The notes: generated by a model not told the origin, from the letters alone. Shown: positions 51,815-61,153, counted from the stretch's first letter. The stretch is DNA of 64,000 nt from Rhizorhabdus dicambivorans (GCF_002355275.1 NZ_CP023451.1:124001-188000); one strand, 5' to 3'. Numbers and translations are program-made.

Positions 51815-52045
51815 ATGTCGATGCCGCTTCTTGAGCTGCCCGTCATCGCGGCAGCGCTGCTGCTTCAGCCAGCGCACGAGAGCCCGTCGCCGCGCCCGCC
51901 GTGCGCCTCCCGGCACGCCGCAACGGTGGCCGATTGCTGTGTTCATTTACCGGATTGGGAAGCGCGCAAAGAAAGCCCGCCCCGCGAACGCCCTGCACAG
52001 TCGCCCGGTAAGGCCGAGGGAGGGACGGAACATGGCAATTCTTGA
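51815..52045 (+). CDS. Possible small exported protein between traN and traF
   Basis: A 76-residue frame beginning MSMPLLELPVIAAALLLQPA, i.e. a leader-like hydrophobic start, with GGGAG 7 bases before the ATG at 51815. The remainder is polar and Pro-rich with three Cys residues. In F, trbE lies at this position, but I see no sequence resemblance. It could also be an untranslated gap of about 280 bp. Confidence 0.35.
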   Translation: MSMPLLELPVIAAALLLQPAHESPSPRPPCASRHAATVADCCVHLPDWEARKESPPRERPAQSPGKAEGGTEHGNS

Positions 52046-52859
52046 CCGGACGGTGATCCTTGCGGCAGCTCTCTCGGCGGCGATTTGGGCGCCCGCGCTT
52101 GCCCAGGACGCGCCCGCGGCCCGAAATGATACCATCGAGCAGGATCGGCCGGACGAATTCTACTGCGGCGAGCGCAGGCTGGGGCAGTGGTTCTATTGCG
52201 CGAAGCCAAAGCCGATGGACAACGCCAAGCCGGCGACGCCTGTCGAAGCGGATCGCGCCACGGATCGGATCGCCGCGATCGCCAAGCAACTCGACGAGCT
52301 GAAGGCCAAGGCCATCCTCGAGCCGACGGAAGCGAACGTCATCAACTATATCCGCTTCCAGCGCGAACAGCTCGATCGCGCGTCGACATTCTCGGACACC
52401 TGGCAACGCGCGCTCTGGCAGAACCCGGACCTCGACTATACGCTGCAACGCCCGGTTTCGACGGTCGGCAAGCGTCTGTGGCTCGATAATCGGAAGGCCG
52501 ACCGCGATGCTGTCCTCACCAGCCTCGGCCAGCGCTACGGGCTGTTCTATTTCTATGCCCAAAGTTGCGGCGCGTGCGAGGTGTTCGCGCCGATCCTGCG
52601 ATCGGTCACCGATAGTCATCGGATGACGGTGATGGCCGTATCCATGGACGGCGGGCCGAGCAGGGATTTTCCGAATTACGTCGTCGATTCCGGGCAGCGG
52701 GCACGAATGGGTGTGCCGGGCAATGAAACGCCTGCGCTGGTCCTGTTCGATACCCAGACCAAGCGGACGATTCCGGTCGGCTACGGCGTGCTCAGCGCCG
52801 ACGAAATCATGGACCGCATCTTCATGCTGACCAACACCAAGGTCGGGAGCGACTATTGA
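52032..52859 (+). CDS. traF: T4SS protein TraF (thioredoxin-like)
   Basis: A 275-residue periplasmic protein with signal peptide (VILAAALSAAIWAPALAQD), the TraF start motif FYCGERRLGQWFYC, a long helical linker and a thioredoxin-like domain with an intact CxxC (YFYAQSCGACEVFAPIL). Plasmid F TraF has lost this CxxC, so this one may be redox active. GAGGGAGGG precedes the ATG; the stop overlaps traH (TGATG). Confidence 0.93.
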   Translation: MAILDRTVILAAALSAAIWAPALAQDAPAARNDTIEQDRPDEFYCGERRLGQWFYCAKPKPMDNAKPATPVEADRATDRIAAIAKQLDELKAKAILEPTEANVINYIRFQREQLDRASTFSDTWQRALWQNPDLDYTLQRPVSTVGKRLWLDNRKADRDAVLTSLGQRYGLFYFYAQSCGACEVFAPILRSVTDSHRMTVMAVSMDGGPSRDFPNYVVDSGQRARMGVPGNETPALVLFDTQTKRTIPVGYGVLSADEIMDRIFMLTNTKVGSDY

Positions 52860-54313
52860 TGACACAGGCAAAAAAGGGCGTCCTGCGCCGGAAGTTCGGC
52901 TCTGGTCTGGCGTTAATCGCAGCTTCCCATTTCGCGATCGTCGGCGTCGCGCACGCTGATGTCGCGTCTGAGATGAACGGCTTCTTCAACGATGCCGGTG
53001 GCGCCGCAAATGTCACCGGGCCGACGGCATTCCAGGGTCAGTCCGCGGGCTATTACTCGCTTGGCAACGTGTGGACCCGCTTTCCGCAGAAGAGCGTCTC
53101 GCCGTTCAATCTGCAGCTTCCGAGCGCGCGGGCGGGCTGCGGCGGCATCGACCTGTTCGCAGGCAGCTTCTCCTTCATCAACGCCTCGGAAATCGTGGCG
53201 ATGTTGAAGGCGACCGCCAACAATGCCCTTGGTTTCGCCTTCAAGCTCGCGATCGATTCCGTTTCGCCAGAGATCGGGAAGGTAATGGATGAGTTCAGCC
53301 AGAAGGCGCAGCTTCTCAACCAGATGAATATATCGAGCTGCGAGACGGCGCAGGCGCTGGTCGGTGGAATCTGGCCGCAGATGGAAACCACCCGCTCGAC
53401 GATCTGCGAGGCGGTCGGCAACAGCCAGGGCATATTCTCCGATTGGGCCGCTTCACGGCAAGGCTGCAACAACGGCAACCGCCGGGACAGCACAATCGCT
53501 GGCAATACCGATGCGAGCATGAAGGACCAGCTCGTCGGCGAGCCACACAACTACACTTGGGAGGCGCTGAAGAAGTCCGCCAAATTCGGGGCGTTCGACC
53601 AGTCATTCTCCGAATATATCATGACGCTCGTCGGCACGGTGATCACCACGCCATCAACCGATCCGAGCGTAGGCGGGAAGGTCATCATGTTCGGGCCCGC
53701 CGAGGAGGCGGTGGTTACGGCGCTGCTCGACGGCACGGCGAACGCACCGGCGGTGAAGATGCTCAAGTGCAACGACACGGATTGCTACGATGTCGGTGAG
53801 CAGACCCTGACGGTGCCGGCCTCGTCGGCGTTGCGGCCGCGGATCGCAGGGATGATCCGCTCGATGAGCAGCAAGATCAGGACGGACACCGCGCTCGACG
53901 GTTCGGAGAAGCAGCTCCTCAACCTCGCGACCGTACCGCTCTACAAGATCCTGTCAGTCCAGGCCTATGCGCATTACGCGCTGACCGACGGCGAAATCGA
54001 AACGCTCTCAGAGATCGTCGCAGTCGATCTGCTGGCCGCGATGCTCGATAACATGCTCGATCGCGTCGAGCAGGCGCAGACTCACTATCAGACGTTCGAC
54101 CAGGCCACCGCGACGCAGTGGAAACAGCAAATCGCTGCGACGCGGCAGAAATTCGCGCAGCGTGACGTGAAGCTCTCCAACAAGCTGCAGGTGACGATGC
54201 AGATCATCGATCGCAGCATCATGCTCGAATCCACGCTCCAGAATTCGATGACGCCGGGCATGGCGTCCGCGCTCAATTTCTCGCGCGGGTTGAACGCACA
54301 AGGGCTGAATTAG
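52859..54313 (+). CDS. traH: T4SS protein TraH
   Basis: A 484-residue exported protein with the TraH signatures: MNGFFNDAGGAANVTGPTAFQGQSAGYYSLGNVWTRFPQKSV, GCGGIDLFAGSFSFINASEIVAMLKATANNALGFAFKLAID, and a C-terminal coiled coil. The frame is open one codon earlier at a TTG, but the ATG at 52859 makes the usual TGATG coupling with traF. Confidence 0.95.
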   Translation: MTQAKKGVLRRKFGSGLALIAASHFAIVGVAHADVASEMNGFFNDAGGAANVTGPTAFQGQSAGYYSLGNVWTRFPQKSVSPFNLQLPSARAGCGGIDLFAGSFSFINASEIVAMLKATANNALGFAFKLAIDSVSPEIGKVMDEFSQKAQLLNQMNISSCETAQALVGGIWPQMETTRSTICEAVGNSQGIFSDWAASRQGCNNGNRRDSTIAGNTDASMKDQLVGEPHNYTWEALKKSAKFGAFDQSFSEYIMTLVGTVITTPSTDPSVGGKVIMFGPAEEAVVTALLDGTANAPAVKMLKCNDTDCYDVGEQTLTVPASSALRPRIAGMIRSMSSKIRTDTALDGSEKQLLNLATVPLYKILSVQAYAHYALTDGEIETLSEIVAVDLLAAMLDNMLDRVEQAQTHYQTFDQATATQWKQQIAATRQKFAQRDVKLSNKLQVTMQIIDRSIMLESTLQNSMTPGMASALNFSRGLNAQGLN

Positions 54314-54331
54314 GGCAGGGGAGCCGGCGCG

Positions 54332-57145
54332 ATGCTCGAGGTCTTTACGGTCGGGGGCGGGGAATATCTCGTCAACACCTTCAACGCCGTCGCTGCCTGG
54401 TCCGGGGGAGGTGGATACCGCTCGCTCCTCCGCGTCGTGATGGTGATGGGGCTCATCTACTCTCTGCTCGTCGTCGCCTTCACGATGAACTTTCGCGTGT
54501 GGATGAACTGGTTTCTGCAATCGACGGCGATCTATCTCTGCCTCATGGTGCCGACCATCGACGTGAAGGTCACCGACCGGATCAATCCGTCACTGGCACC
54601 GGCAACGGTCGCGAACGTGCCGCTCGGGCTTGGTGTTCTGGCAAGTTTCACCACGCAGATTGGCGACTGGCTGACGCGGACGGCCGAGACCGTTTTCGTG
54701 ATGCCGAGCGAGCTCAACTATTCGACCAACGGCATGGTCTATGGCGCGCGCCTGTTCGACGCCACTCGCAACTTCGTGATCCGCGATGCCGAGTTCTCGA
54801 CCAATCTTGAGGAGCATTTCAAGAAATGCGTCTTCGGGGACGTGATGCTCTACCGGAAGTCGCTGACCGTCCTGGCGCAATCGAAGGATCTCTGGGCGGA
54901 AATCGGTCCCGGCTCGGAAGCCCGATCGCAGGAATGGCTCGAACGGCAGGGCGATGGGACCGTCACCAGCGCGATCGTCACCTGCCGGCAGGCTTACGAC
55001 ATGCTAAATGCGCGGTGGGCGCCGATGATCGAGGCGAACACGCCGTTCTGGGGGAAGGAGCTTTACCCGAAGCTGAGCAACGCGCTGGCGGCCGACAAGC
55101 TGAGGCACGATCTGCCGATCGCCAATGCCGCGTTCACCGGCTCGGGCAGCAACTACAGCGATTCCATGCGGCAGAACACGGCGATCAACGCCTTCATGCA
55201 AGCCCGCAACAGCATGGCGGGCGGATCGGGCGCGGCGACGATCGACACCTTCGCGCAGACCCGCGCCGACATTCAGGCACGCAACACTTATAATTCGATC
55301 GCACAGCAGGCGATGGCCTGGGTGCCCATCCTCAACATCGTGCTGACCGTGGTCTTCTTCGCGATGTTCCCGGTGATATTCCCATTGTTCCTGATGCCGC
55401 AAACGGGTCTCGCGACCCTGAAGGGCTATGCGATGGGCTTCTTCTATCTCGCAGCCTGGGGGCCTCTCTATGTCATCCTGCACATGATCTGCATGACAAG
55501 AGCCGAGGCCGCCGCCGCGGGGGTCGCGCCCGGCGGCGTCACGCTGGGCACCTATGCCGGCATCGGCGCCGTGAATGGAGAGACTGCGACGATCGCCGGC
55601 TTCATGCTGATGAGCATCCCATTTCTCGCCGCGGGTCTTGCACGGGGCGCGATGTCGATCGCGGGCCAGGCGACCTCGATGCTTGCGCCGGCACAGAACG
55701 CCGCCGAGGCTGCCGCGCTGGAACAGACCACGGGAAACTATTCTTACGGCAATGTGAGCTGGGCGAATGCGACGTCGAACATGCGCCAGAGCGACCAATG
55801 GTCGATTGCGCCGAGTTTCACGGGCGGTGCGACCAGCGTGGGTTGGCGCCAGGACAACGGCGCCGTGGTGTCGGGCTTCGGCAATGGACAAGATGTCATC
55901 GACATGTCGGGCGCGATCTCGCGGCTGGGGTTCACGCCAACCATGAACAGCGGCACCGTCGCGGAATGGCGGGAAATGTCGAGCGCGGCGCATCGCCAAG
56001 CGCAAGCGTGGGAGAATGCCGCGCAGGATATTCTGACCAGCACACACACGAACCGAAGTGCGTTTGGGGTCTCGTCCGAGCGATCCAGAGGCTTTGAATC
56101 TGGAAGCGGGTCCACCGCAAATACAAATGTCGAGAAGTTCGATCGTGTTACCGGGTCGAGCTCGCAGGGCCTAGAGGAGCGCTCCTCGACCGGGTTGACC
56201 GATCGGATCTCGATGGGCCGTGATCGGTCAGCCGGCACGCTCGATCAGGTGACCGGCGGGATCAATGGCGGCATCGGCGGCGGCGGAGGTCGTAAGGGTG
56301 GCGGTGGGCGGGCAGGCGGCGGGGGACTTCTTCCCAATGTCGGCGGTTCCCTTGGGGTCAGCAAGACCGGGCAACAGGTCGACAATCTTCGCTATGGCAC
56401 GGATCAAACGCGTTCCTCCGACAGCTCCAGCTCGTCTTCAAGCGGTGTGCGCGACGAGCACTCCAACGGCAGCGGAGCTAGCACATCCGACGGCACTTAT
56501 GTTCGTTCAGGCTCGTTCAGCCGGTCATCGGTGACGTCATCGTCCTCGGTGAGCACCGAGGACGCCCTTTCGCGGGCACGATCCTATTCCGAGGCCGCGC
56601 GGCGTATGGAAGAGCTATCGCAATCCCTCGCGCGCGATGCGAGCTTCGCCGAATCGCACGGGATGCAGCTCAGCGAGAATATGAGCCAGGATCTTGCGCA
56701 ATGGTACAGGCTGCAACAGGCCCTTCATCCCAACCTTGATGCGCCCGAGCTTTGGGCGACCGACTTAACGCCGCAGAAGCGCGCGGTCCGTGACCAATTG
56801 ATTCAACAGTGGGCACAGGAAAAACGAGACGCGCTTTGGTCCGAGATCAGCGGCGATATCAAGGACCCGTCGCTGGTCGACGTGTCGCGGATCGATCTCG
56901 ACGCCGGCGATGTGCGCGGCTCCTATAATCCGCGCGGGGTTAGCGGGATCGGTAGCGGTGGGGGAGGCGGCGACCCTGGCGCCGCTGCCCGCATGATCGC
57001 TGATGGACAGGCGAAGCTGGACGGTGATCGGGCGGCAGCGGAAGCCGCCCGTAACAATCGCGGTGGCGCGAATGTTGATCTACAATCCGAGGTCGGCCGC
57101 GAACTCAATCGCGGTTTCTTCACCGATCCGAACTTGCGGAAGTAA
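54332..57145 (+). CDS. traG: T4SS protein TraG (F-type)
   Basis: A 937-residue protein with N-terminal membrane segments (about 1-440: TVGGGEYLVNTFNAVAAWSGGGGYRSLLRVV, VPILNIVLTVVFFAMFPVIFPLFLMP) needed for pilus assembly, and a long hydrophilic C-terminal half, rich in Gly and Ser (about 600-750), which in F acts in mating-pair stabilisation and entry exclusion. Last gene of the T4SS operon. Confidence 0.95.
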   Translation: MLEVFTVGGGEYLVNTFNAVAAWSGGGGYRSLLRVVMVMGLIYSLLVVAFTMNFRVWMNWFLQSTAIYLCLMVPTIDVKVTDRINPSLAPATVANVPLGLGVLASFTTQIGDWLTRTAETVFVMPSELNYSTNGMVYGARLFDATRNFVIRDAEFSTNLEEHFKKCVFGDVMLYRKSLTVLAQSKDLWAEIGPGSEARSQEWLERQGDGTVTSAIVTCRQAYDMLNARWAPMIEANTPFWGKELYPKLSNALAADKLRHDLPIANAAFTGSGSNYSDSMRQNTAINAFMQARNSMAGGSGAATIDTFAQTRADIQARNTYNSIAQQAMAWVPILNIVLTVVFFAMFPVIFPLFLMPQTGLATLKGYAMGFFYLAAWGPLYVILHMICMTRAEAAAAGVAPGGVTLGTYAGIGAVNGETATIAGFMLMSIPFLAAGLARGAMSIAGQATSMLAPAQNAAEAAALEQTTGNYSYGNVSWANATSNMRQSDQWSIAPSFTGGATSVGWRQDNGAVVSGFGNGQDVIDMSGAISRLGFTPTMNSGTVAEWREMSSAAHRQAQAWENAAQDILTSTHTNRSAFGVSSERSRGFESGSGSTANTNVEKFDRVTGSSSQGLEERSSTGLTDRISMGRDRSAGTLDQVTGGINGGIGGGGGRKGGGGRAGGGGLLPNVGGSLGVSKTGQQVDNLRYGTDQTRSSDSSSSSSSGVRDEHSNGSGASTSDGTYVRSGSFSRSSVTSSSSVSTEDALSRARSYSEAARRMEELSQSLARDASFAESHGMQLSENMSQDLAQWYRLQQALHPNLDAPELWATDLTPQKRAVRDQLIQQWAQEKRDALWSEISGDIKDPSLVDVSRIDLDAGDVRGSYNPRGVSGIGSGGGGGDPGAAARMIADGQAKLDGDRAAAEAARNNRGGANVDLQSEVGRELNRGFFTDPNLRK

Positions 57146-57153
57146 AGGACCGG

Positions 57154-57357
57154 TCAGAGCGTCAGGTAAAGATAGGCACCCGTCGCCACGAGCAGGACAA
57201 GCGAAATCACGCCACCGATCAGGCGGCCACGCGAAAGCTCGCTAGTATCGTCATCGCTCTCGTCGGAATTGATCTCATGCGGCATCGGATCGGCCGGCCT
57301 ATAGATTGGGCCGCCGGGTAGATCTTTGGTGAATGCGTATGTGATCGTATCAAACAT
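57154..57357 (-). CDS. Small tail-anchored membrane protein, unknown
   Basis: A 67-residue frame ending in a membrane helix (LIGGVISLVLLVATGAYLYL), with an acidic middle (INSDESDDDTSEL). It lies convergent with traG, 8 bp apart. The composition looks protein-like, but no family is recognised. The gap 57358-57688 beyond it carries only the large inverted repeat. Confidence 0.5.
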   Translation of the reverse strand: MFDTITYAFTKDLPGGPIYRPADPMPHEINSDESDDDTSELSRGRLIGGVISLVLLVATGAYLYLTL

Positions 57358-57527
57358 GGGCGACTTTCTACCGCCGACATCATATCATTGAGTAACTTCG
57401 CATTCAAACCGGAATAGGCCGATGCGGACACGTGCCACAATCGCAAATTCTGTTAAACCAATTTTGAAAAGAGACATTCTCGCGCAAGTTAGAAACGAGA
57501 CTCTCGCTGGCGATAGGGCTGCCCAAC

Positions 57528-57595
57528 CGTCGTTATGAGCCGGGGCAGTGTGGAGCCCTCCACACAGCTCAACGCTGCCCCGGCTCATAACGACG
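57528..57595. repeat. 21-bp perfect inverted repeat with nested hairpin
   Basis: Arms at 57528-57548 and 57575-57595 are exact complements (CGTCGTTATGAGCCGGGGCA plus one base). The 26-base centre holds a second perfect hairpin TGTGGAG-CC-CTCCACA (57549-57564). No T-run follows either arm. It marks the border between the T4SS block and the chromate operon and could be a recombination or replication site, a solo mobile-element structure, or a strong bidirectional transcription barrier. Confidence 0.9.
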
Positions 57596-57688
57596 CTCGC
57601 TGTCGACAAACCAAAGGAACCATCGCTCTGCGATGAGCTCCCTCAATATTGAACAGACAGAGCGAAAGCTTCGTTGGCGGGCGTCTTT

Positions 57689-58414
57689 TTAACCGCCACC
57701 GAAATGGCTGGCCAACGTGTCGGCATGGCTCCACGCGATCGATCGCATGAACGCATCGACGTAGTCTCCTGCCTTGGCGCCGTAATCCATCGCGTAGGCA
57801 TGCTCGTACATGTCGAGCGCGAGGAGCGGCGTGCTCCCGGCGAGGGTCGCGGTGTGGTCGGAGGCCCATTGGTTGGTCAGCCGGTTGTCGCGGTGGCTCC
57901 ACTGGAGCAGCACCCAGCCCGATCCTCCGCCGAGTGCCTTGCCCATCCCGGTGAACTCCGCTGCCCAGCGATCGAAGCTGCCGAAGTCACGCTCGATCAG
58001 CTGGCCAAGCATGCGACCCGGGCGCGACGTTCCGCCAAGGCCAGCGAAGTAGAGCTCGTGCAGAATCATCGAATTCCAGGCGATCAGTTCCTCGCGCTTG
58101 AGGCCGTTGACCGTGAACCCCGGCGCCTTGATCGGATCGATCCCCGCGAACTGCGTGCTGATCGCCCCGAGCCGCTTCACCGCGCCGACGTAGTTGTTGT
58201 CGTGATGACTGACGAGCAGCCGCTCGGACAAGCCGGTGATCGACTTCGGATCGAACGGCAGCGGAACGGGCTGCGGCGCGAACGCTTTGCCGGCGGGACC
58301 GGCCGCGGCCGGAGCCTGTGCCACGGCTTCGGCCGAACCGAGGGCGGCGGCACCAAGAGTCACCATCGCGCCGGCGGCGAGAAGGTTGCGGCGATCAATC
58401 GTGGGGTCAGTCAT
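57689..58414 (-). CDS. Exported Fe/Mn superoxide dismutase (ChrC-like)
   Basis: A 241-residue SOD with a twin-arginine leader (TIDRRNLLAAGAMVTLGAAALGSA). Metal ligands are visible in SHHDNNYVGAVKRL (His), LHELYFAGLGG (His region) and LDMYEHAYAMDYG (Asp and His). It is 31 bp downstream of chrA on the same strand. In the TnOtChr chromate operon chrBACF the third gene, chrC, is also an Fe-SOD, so this one probably removes superoxide formed during chromate reduction, here in the periplasm. Confidence 0.9.
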   Translation of the reverse strand: MTDPTIDRRNLLAAGAMVTLGAAALGSAEAVAQAPAAAGPAGKAFAPQPVPLPFDPKSITGLSERLLVSHHDNNYVGAVKRLGAISTQFAGIDPIKAPGFTVNGLKREELIAWNSMILHELYFAGLGGTSRPGRMLGQLIERDFGSFDRWAAEFTGMGKALGGGSGWVLLQWSHRDNRLTNQWASDHTATLAGSTPLLALDMYEHAYAMDYGAKAGDYVDAFMRSIAWSHADTLASHFGGG

Positions 58415-58445
58415 GGGCGTCTCCTTTGGAAATGGCTGTGGCCGG

Positions 58446-59861
58446 TCATCCGACCAGCCCGGCGAGGTGAAGGGCGACGCCTGCGGCCGAAGCGCCGCCG
58501 AGCGTCAGGCAGATACCGACCTTCAGGCGGAACATGGCGATGATCGCCGCAAGCGAGATGGCGAGCGCCCACGGATCGACGCTGGTCAGCATCGGCATGT
58601 CGAACTCGATCGGGCCGGCCCGCAGCGGCCGCACCTGCCGGAAGATCGTGTGGATCGCGAACCAGACGGCAAGGTTGAGCACTACGCCGACGACAGCCGC
58701 GGTGATCGCCGCGAGCGCGCCGGAGAGCGCCTTGTTGCCGCGCATCCGCTCGATGAACGGCGCGCCGAGGAAGATCCACAGGAAGCAGGGAATGAACGTT
58801 ACCCAGGTTGCGAGCAGTCCGCCGAGCGTCCCCGCGAGCAACGGAGAGAGCATCCCCGGATTGCGATAGGCGCCCATGAACCCGACGAACTGGAGCACCA
58901 TGATCAGTGGTCCGGGCGTCGTCTCGGCCATACCGAGACCGTCGAGCATCTCGGTCGGGCTGAGCCAGTGATAGCCCTCGACCGCCTGCTGCGCGACATA
59001 GGCGAGCACCGCGTAAGCACCACCGAACGTCACCACCGCCATGGTCGAGAAGAAGGTGGCGATCTGGCTGAACACATTGGTCCGCCCGAGGAGCAATAAG
59101 AGCACCGCAACCGGTGCCAGCCACAGCACCATCCAGACGACCGCCTGGCGCAGCGACTGACGAATCGTGGGATTGGCGTGCGCGGGCAGCGCCTCGCCGA
59201 GCAGCGTGTCGGCATCCTCGACGATCTCGCCCTTGGCCGCGCCGTGCCCGCCGCCGACCTGGAACGCGGCGATCCCCGCGCGCCCACCGAAATAGCCGAT
59301 CAGGCCAGCGCCGAGCACGATGACCGGGAACGGCACGCCGAGGAAGAAGATGAGCAGGAATGCCAGCACTGCCAACCCGCGCATGATGGTGTTCTTGAGT
59401 GCGCGGCTGCCGATCCGCACGACCGCCTGCAACACCACCGCGAGCACCGCGCACTTGAGGCCGAAGAACAAGGCAGAGACGATGCCGACCCGGCCGTAGA
59501 GCGCGTAGATCCAGCTCAAGGCCATGATCGAGACCGCGCCGGGCAGCACGAACAGCGCGCCGGCGACAATGCCGCCACGCGTCTTGTGCATCAGCCAGCC
59601 GATATAGGTAGCGAGCTGCTGCGCCTCGGGACCGGGAAGCAGCATGCAATAGTTGAGCGCGTGCAGGAACCGATGCTCGCCGATCCAGCGTTTCTCGTCG
59701 ACGAGGATGCGGTGCATCACCGCGATCTGCCCGGCGGGACCGCCGAACGAGAGCGCGGCGATGCGCAGCCAGACCCAGAAGGCTTCGCCAAGTGTGACCG
59801 GCGCGACCGGTCCCGGCTGCCGCGACGACGCGACGCCCACTTCCACGGATGCGGTGCTCAT
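58446..59861 (-). CDS. chrA: Chromate efflux transporter ChrA
   Basis: A 471-residue CHR-family chromate exporter with two homologous halves of about six membrane helices each. The first half has FWVWLRIAALSFGGPAGQIAVMH and LLPGPEAQQLATYIGWL; the second FFSTMAVVTFGGAYAVLAYVAQ and TPGPLIMVLQFVGFMGAYR, i.e. the FGG and PGP signatures twice. It overlaps chrB by 4 bp. Confidence 0.95.
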   Translation of the reverse strand: MSTASVEVGVASSRQPGPVAPVTLGEAFWVWLRIAALSFGGPAGQIAVMHRILVDEKRWIGEHRFLHALNYCMLLPGPEAQQLATYIGWLMHKTRGGIVAGALFVLPGAVSIMALSWIYALYGRVGIVSALFFGLKCAVLAVVLQAVVRIGSRALKNTIMRGLAVLAFLLIFFLGVPFPVIVLGAGLIGYFGGRAGIAAFQVGGGHGAAKGEIVEDADTLLGEALPAHANPTIRQSLRQAVVWMVLWLAPVAVLLLLLGRTNVFSQIATFFSTMAVVTFGGAYAVLAYVAQQAVEGYHWLSPTEMLDGLGMAETTPGPLIMVLQFVGFMGAYRNPGMLSPLLAGTLGGLLATWVTFIPCFLWIFLGAPFIERMRGNKALSGALAAITAAVVGVVLNLAVWFAIHTIFRQVRPLRAGPIEFDMPMLTSVDPWALAISLAAIIAMFRLKVGICLTLGGASAAGVALHLAGLVG

Positions 59862-60709
59862 GCCGTCACCGGCTTCGCGCGCGCGCCTTTCGGTTGATGC
59901 GAGACCCAGTCATGGGTCTCCCCGGTCGCATCGCGGCACCAGCGATAGAGCGCGTCATAGACGAGCATTCCGGCGTCGAGTTGTTCGAGATCGTCGGCAT
60001 ACATGCGCGACAGACCGAGCGACAGCGCGACCAGCCCCGCTGCCTCGGGAATGATATCGGGACGCCCGGTATCGGCGCCGCGCACGATCATGGCGAGATG
60101 GGCAAGCGGCTTGACCCCGGCCAGGCCGAGCCCGTCGAGCATCACGTCAAAGGTGCAGCGATCGCCGTCGTGGCTCCAGCGGATGCCGTCGCCCTCGATG
60201 TCGAACGGCGCCGCACCGAACCGGTCTGCGACCCCGACCACCTCGCCGGGCGCAACGAACAGGAAGACCGCGTTCGGATCGACGAAGCGGCGGATCAACC
60301 AAGGGCAAGCGATGCGATCGACCTTCGGCCGCGCGCGTGTGACCCACACGGTACGACCCTGCGGATCGCGCGTTGGCAGGATCGCTTCGGGCACCAGCGG
60401 ATAACCGGCATCGACCCACGCCTTGACGCCGCCGTCGAGTGCTTCAGCTTCCGCGCCATCCTGCCGCAACCATGCGGCAGCGCCCTGGCTGAGCTTGTGG
60501 CCTTGCCAGCACGCGACCACGACCGGCCTGCCGCGGAAGCCGCCCGCCCAGTTGGCGACCTCGGCCCAGGGTCGGCGCATCGCACCGGGAATGAGGCGCG
60601 GATCGGCGGCGAAGTCTTCGTCGGTGCGAACATCGATGATGACCGGCGCCTTGGGCGTGCCGATCAGGCGAAATAGTTTGTCGACTTGGATGGAATTGAG
60701 CGCAGGCAT
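59858..60709 (-). CDS. chrB: Chromate resistance protein ChrB with N-terminal rhodanese domain
   Basis: A 283-residue fusion: rhodanese-like domain (about 1-105; VIIDVRTDEDFAADPRLIPGA, active Cys in VVACWQGHKLSQGA) and a C-terminal ChrB domain (TRARPKVDRIACPWLIRRFVDPNAVFLFV). ChrB acts as chromate-responsive regulator or accessory protein. The ATG at 60709 is chosen over 60730 for its position behind AAGGA. Operon chrB-chrA-SOD. Confidence 0.9.
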   Translation of the reverse strand: MPALNSIQVDKLFRLIGTPKAPVIIDVRTDEDFAADPRLIPGAMRRPWAEVANWAGGFRGRPVVVACWQGHKLSQGAAAWLRQDGAEAEALDGGVKAWVDAGYPLVPEAILPTRDPQGRTVWVTRARPKVDRIACPWLIRRFVDPNAVFLFVAPGEVVGVADRFGAAPFDIEGDGIRWSHDGDRCTFDVMLDGLGLAGVKPLAHLAMIVRGADTGRPDIIPEAAGLVALSLGLSRMYADDLEQLDAGMLVYDALYRWCRDATGETHDWVSHQPKGARAKPVTA

Positions 60710-60759
60710 GATGCGTCCTTGAGTTATCAAGAAGGACGCGATGCTTCAGCCTGTCGCCT

Positions 60760-60783
60760 CATGGGGTGATCGCGATCCCCATG
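60760..60783. promoter_or_regulatory. Imperfect inverted repeat upstream of chrB
   Basis: CATGGGG at 60760-60766 and CCCCATG at 60777-60783 flank a GATCGCGATC palindrome (60768-60777, sharing one C), with one extra T in the left half. It lies 51 bp before chrB in the 136-bp gap and may be the operator for the chromate operon. The regulator is not proven. Confidence 0.4.
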
Positions 60784-60845
60784 CCGCGAATAAGCCTCCG
60801 GAGCCCGCGACTGTCAAGAAAGCTCTGCGCAAGAAAGCGCATTGG

Positions 60846-61115
60846 TCAGAGATATTTGGAGATCGCGCGGAACTGCGCGATCGCCTCCGCCGGTCCTTCA
60901 CCCTCCTCGGCATGGACGAGGCAATGGTCGATATGATCGTTGATCAGTGCCTTCTTCGCGCTGGCGATCGCGCTTTCGACCGCCTGGAGCTGCTGCGCGA
61001 TATCGACGCACGGCCGCTCCTCCTCGATCATCCCGACGATGCTTTTCAGGTGACCAGCGGCACGGTTCAGCCGCTTGATGATCGCCGGATGATTGGAGTG
61101 TGCATAGTGGGCCAT
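60846..61115 (-). CDS. CsoR/RcnR-family metal-responsive repressor (DmeR-like)
   Basis: An 89-residue all-helical repressor. The start MAHYAHSNHPAIIKRLNRAAGHLKSI carries N-terminal His residues (His3), the conserved Cys36 is in EERPCVDIAQQLQAVESAI, and His61, His64 and Cys65 in NDHIDHCL. His3/Cys/His is the Ni/Co set of RcnR and DmeR (RcnR His3, Cys35, His60, His64). The frame is open to 61226 only because it runs through the operator. It faces the exporter gene across the large G/C-tract repeat. Confidence 0.9.
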   Translation of the reverse strand: MAHYAHSNHPAIIKRLNRAAGHLKSIVGMIEEERPCVDIAQQLQAVESAIASAKKALINDHIDHCLVHAEEGEGPAEAIAQFRAISKYL

Positions 61116-61153
61116 GAGATAGCATCGCATGCAGGCGACCGACTGTCGAGAAA

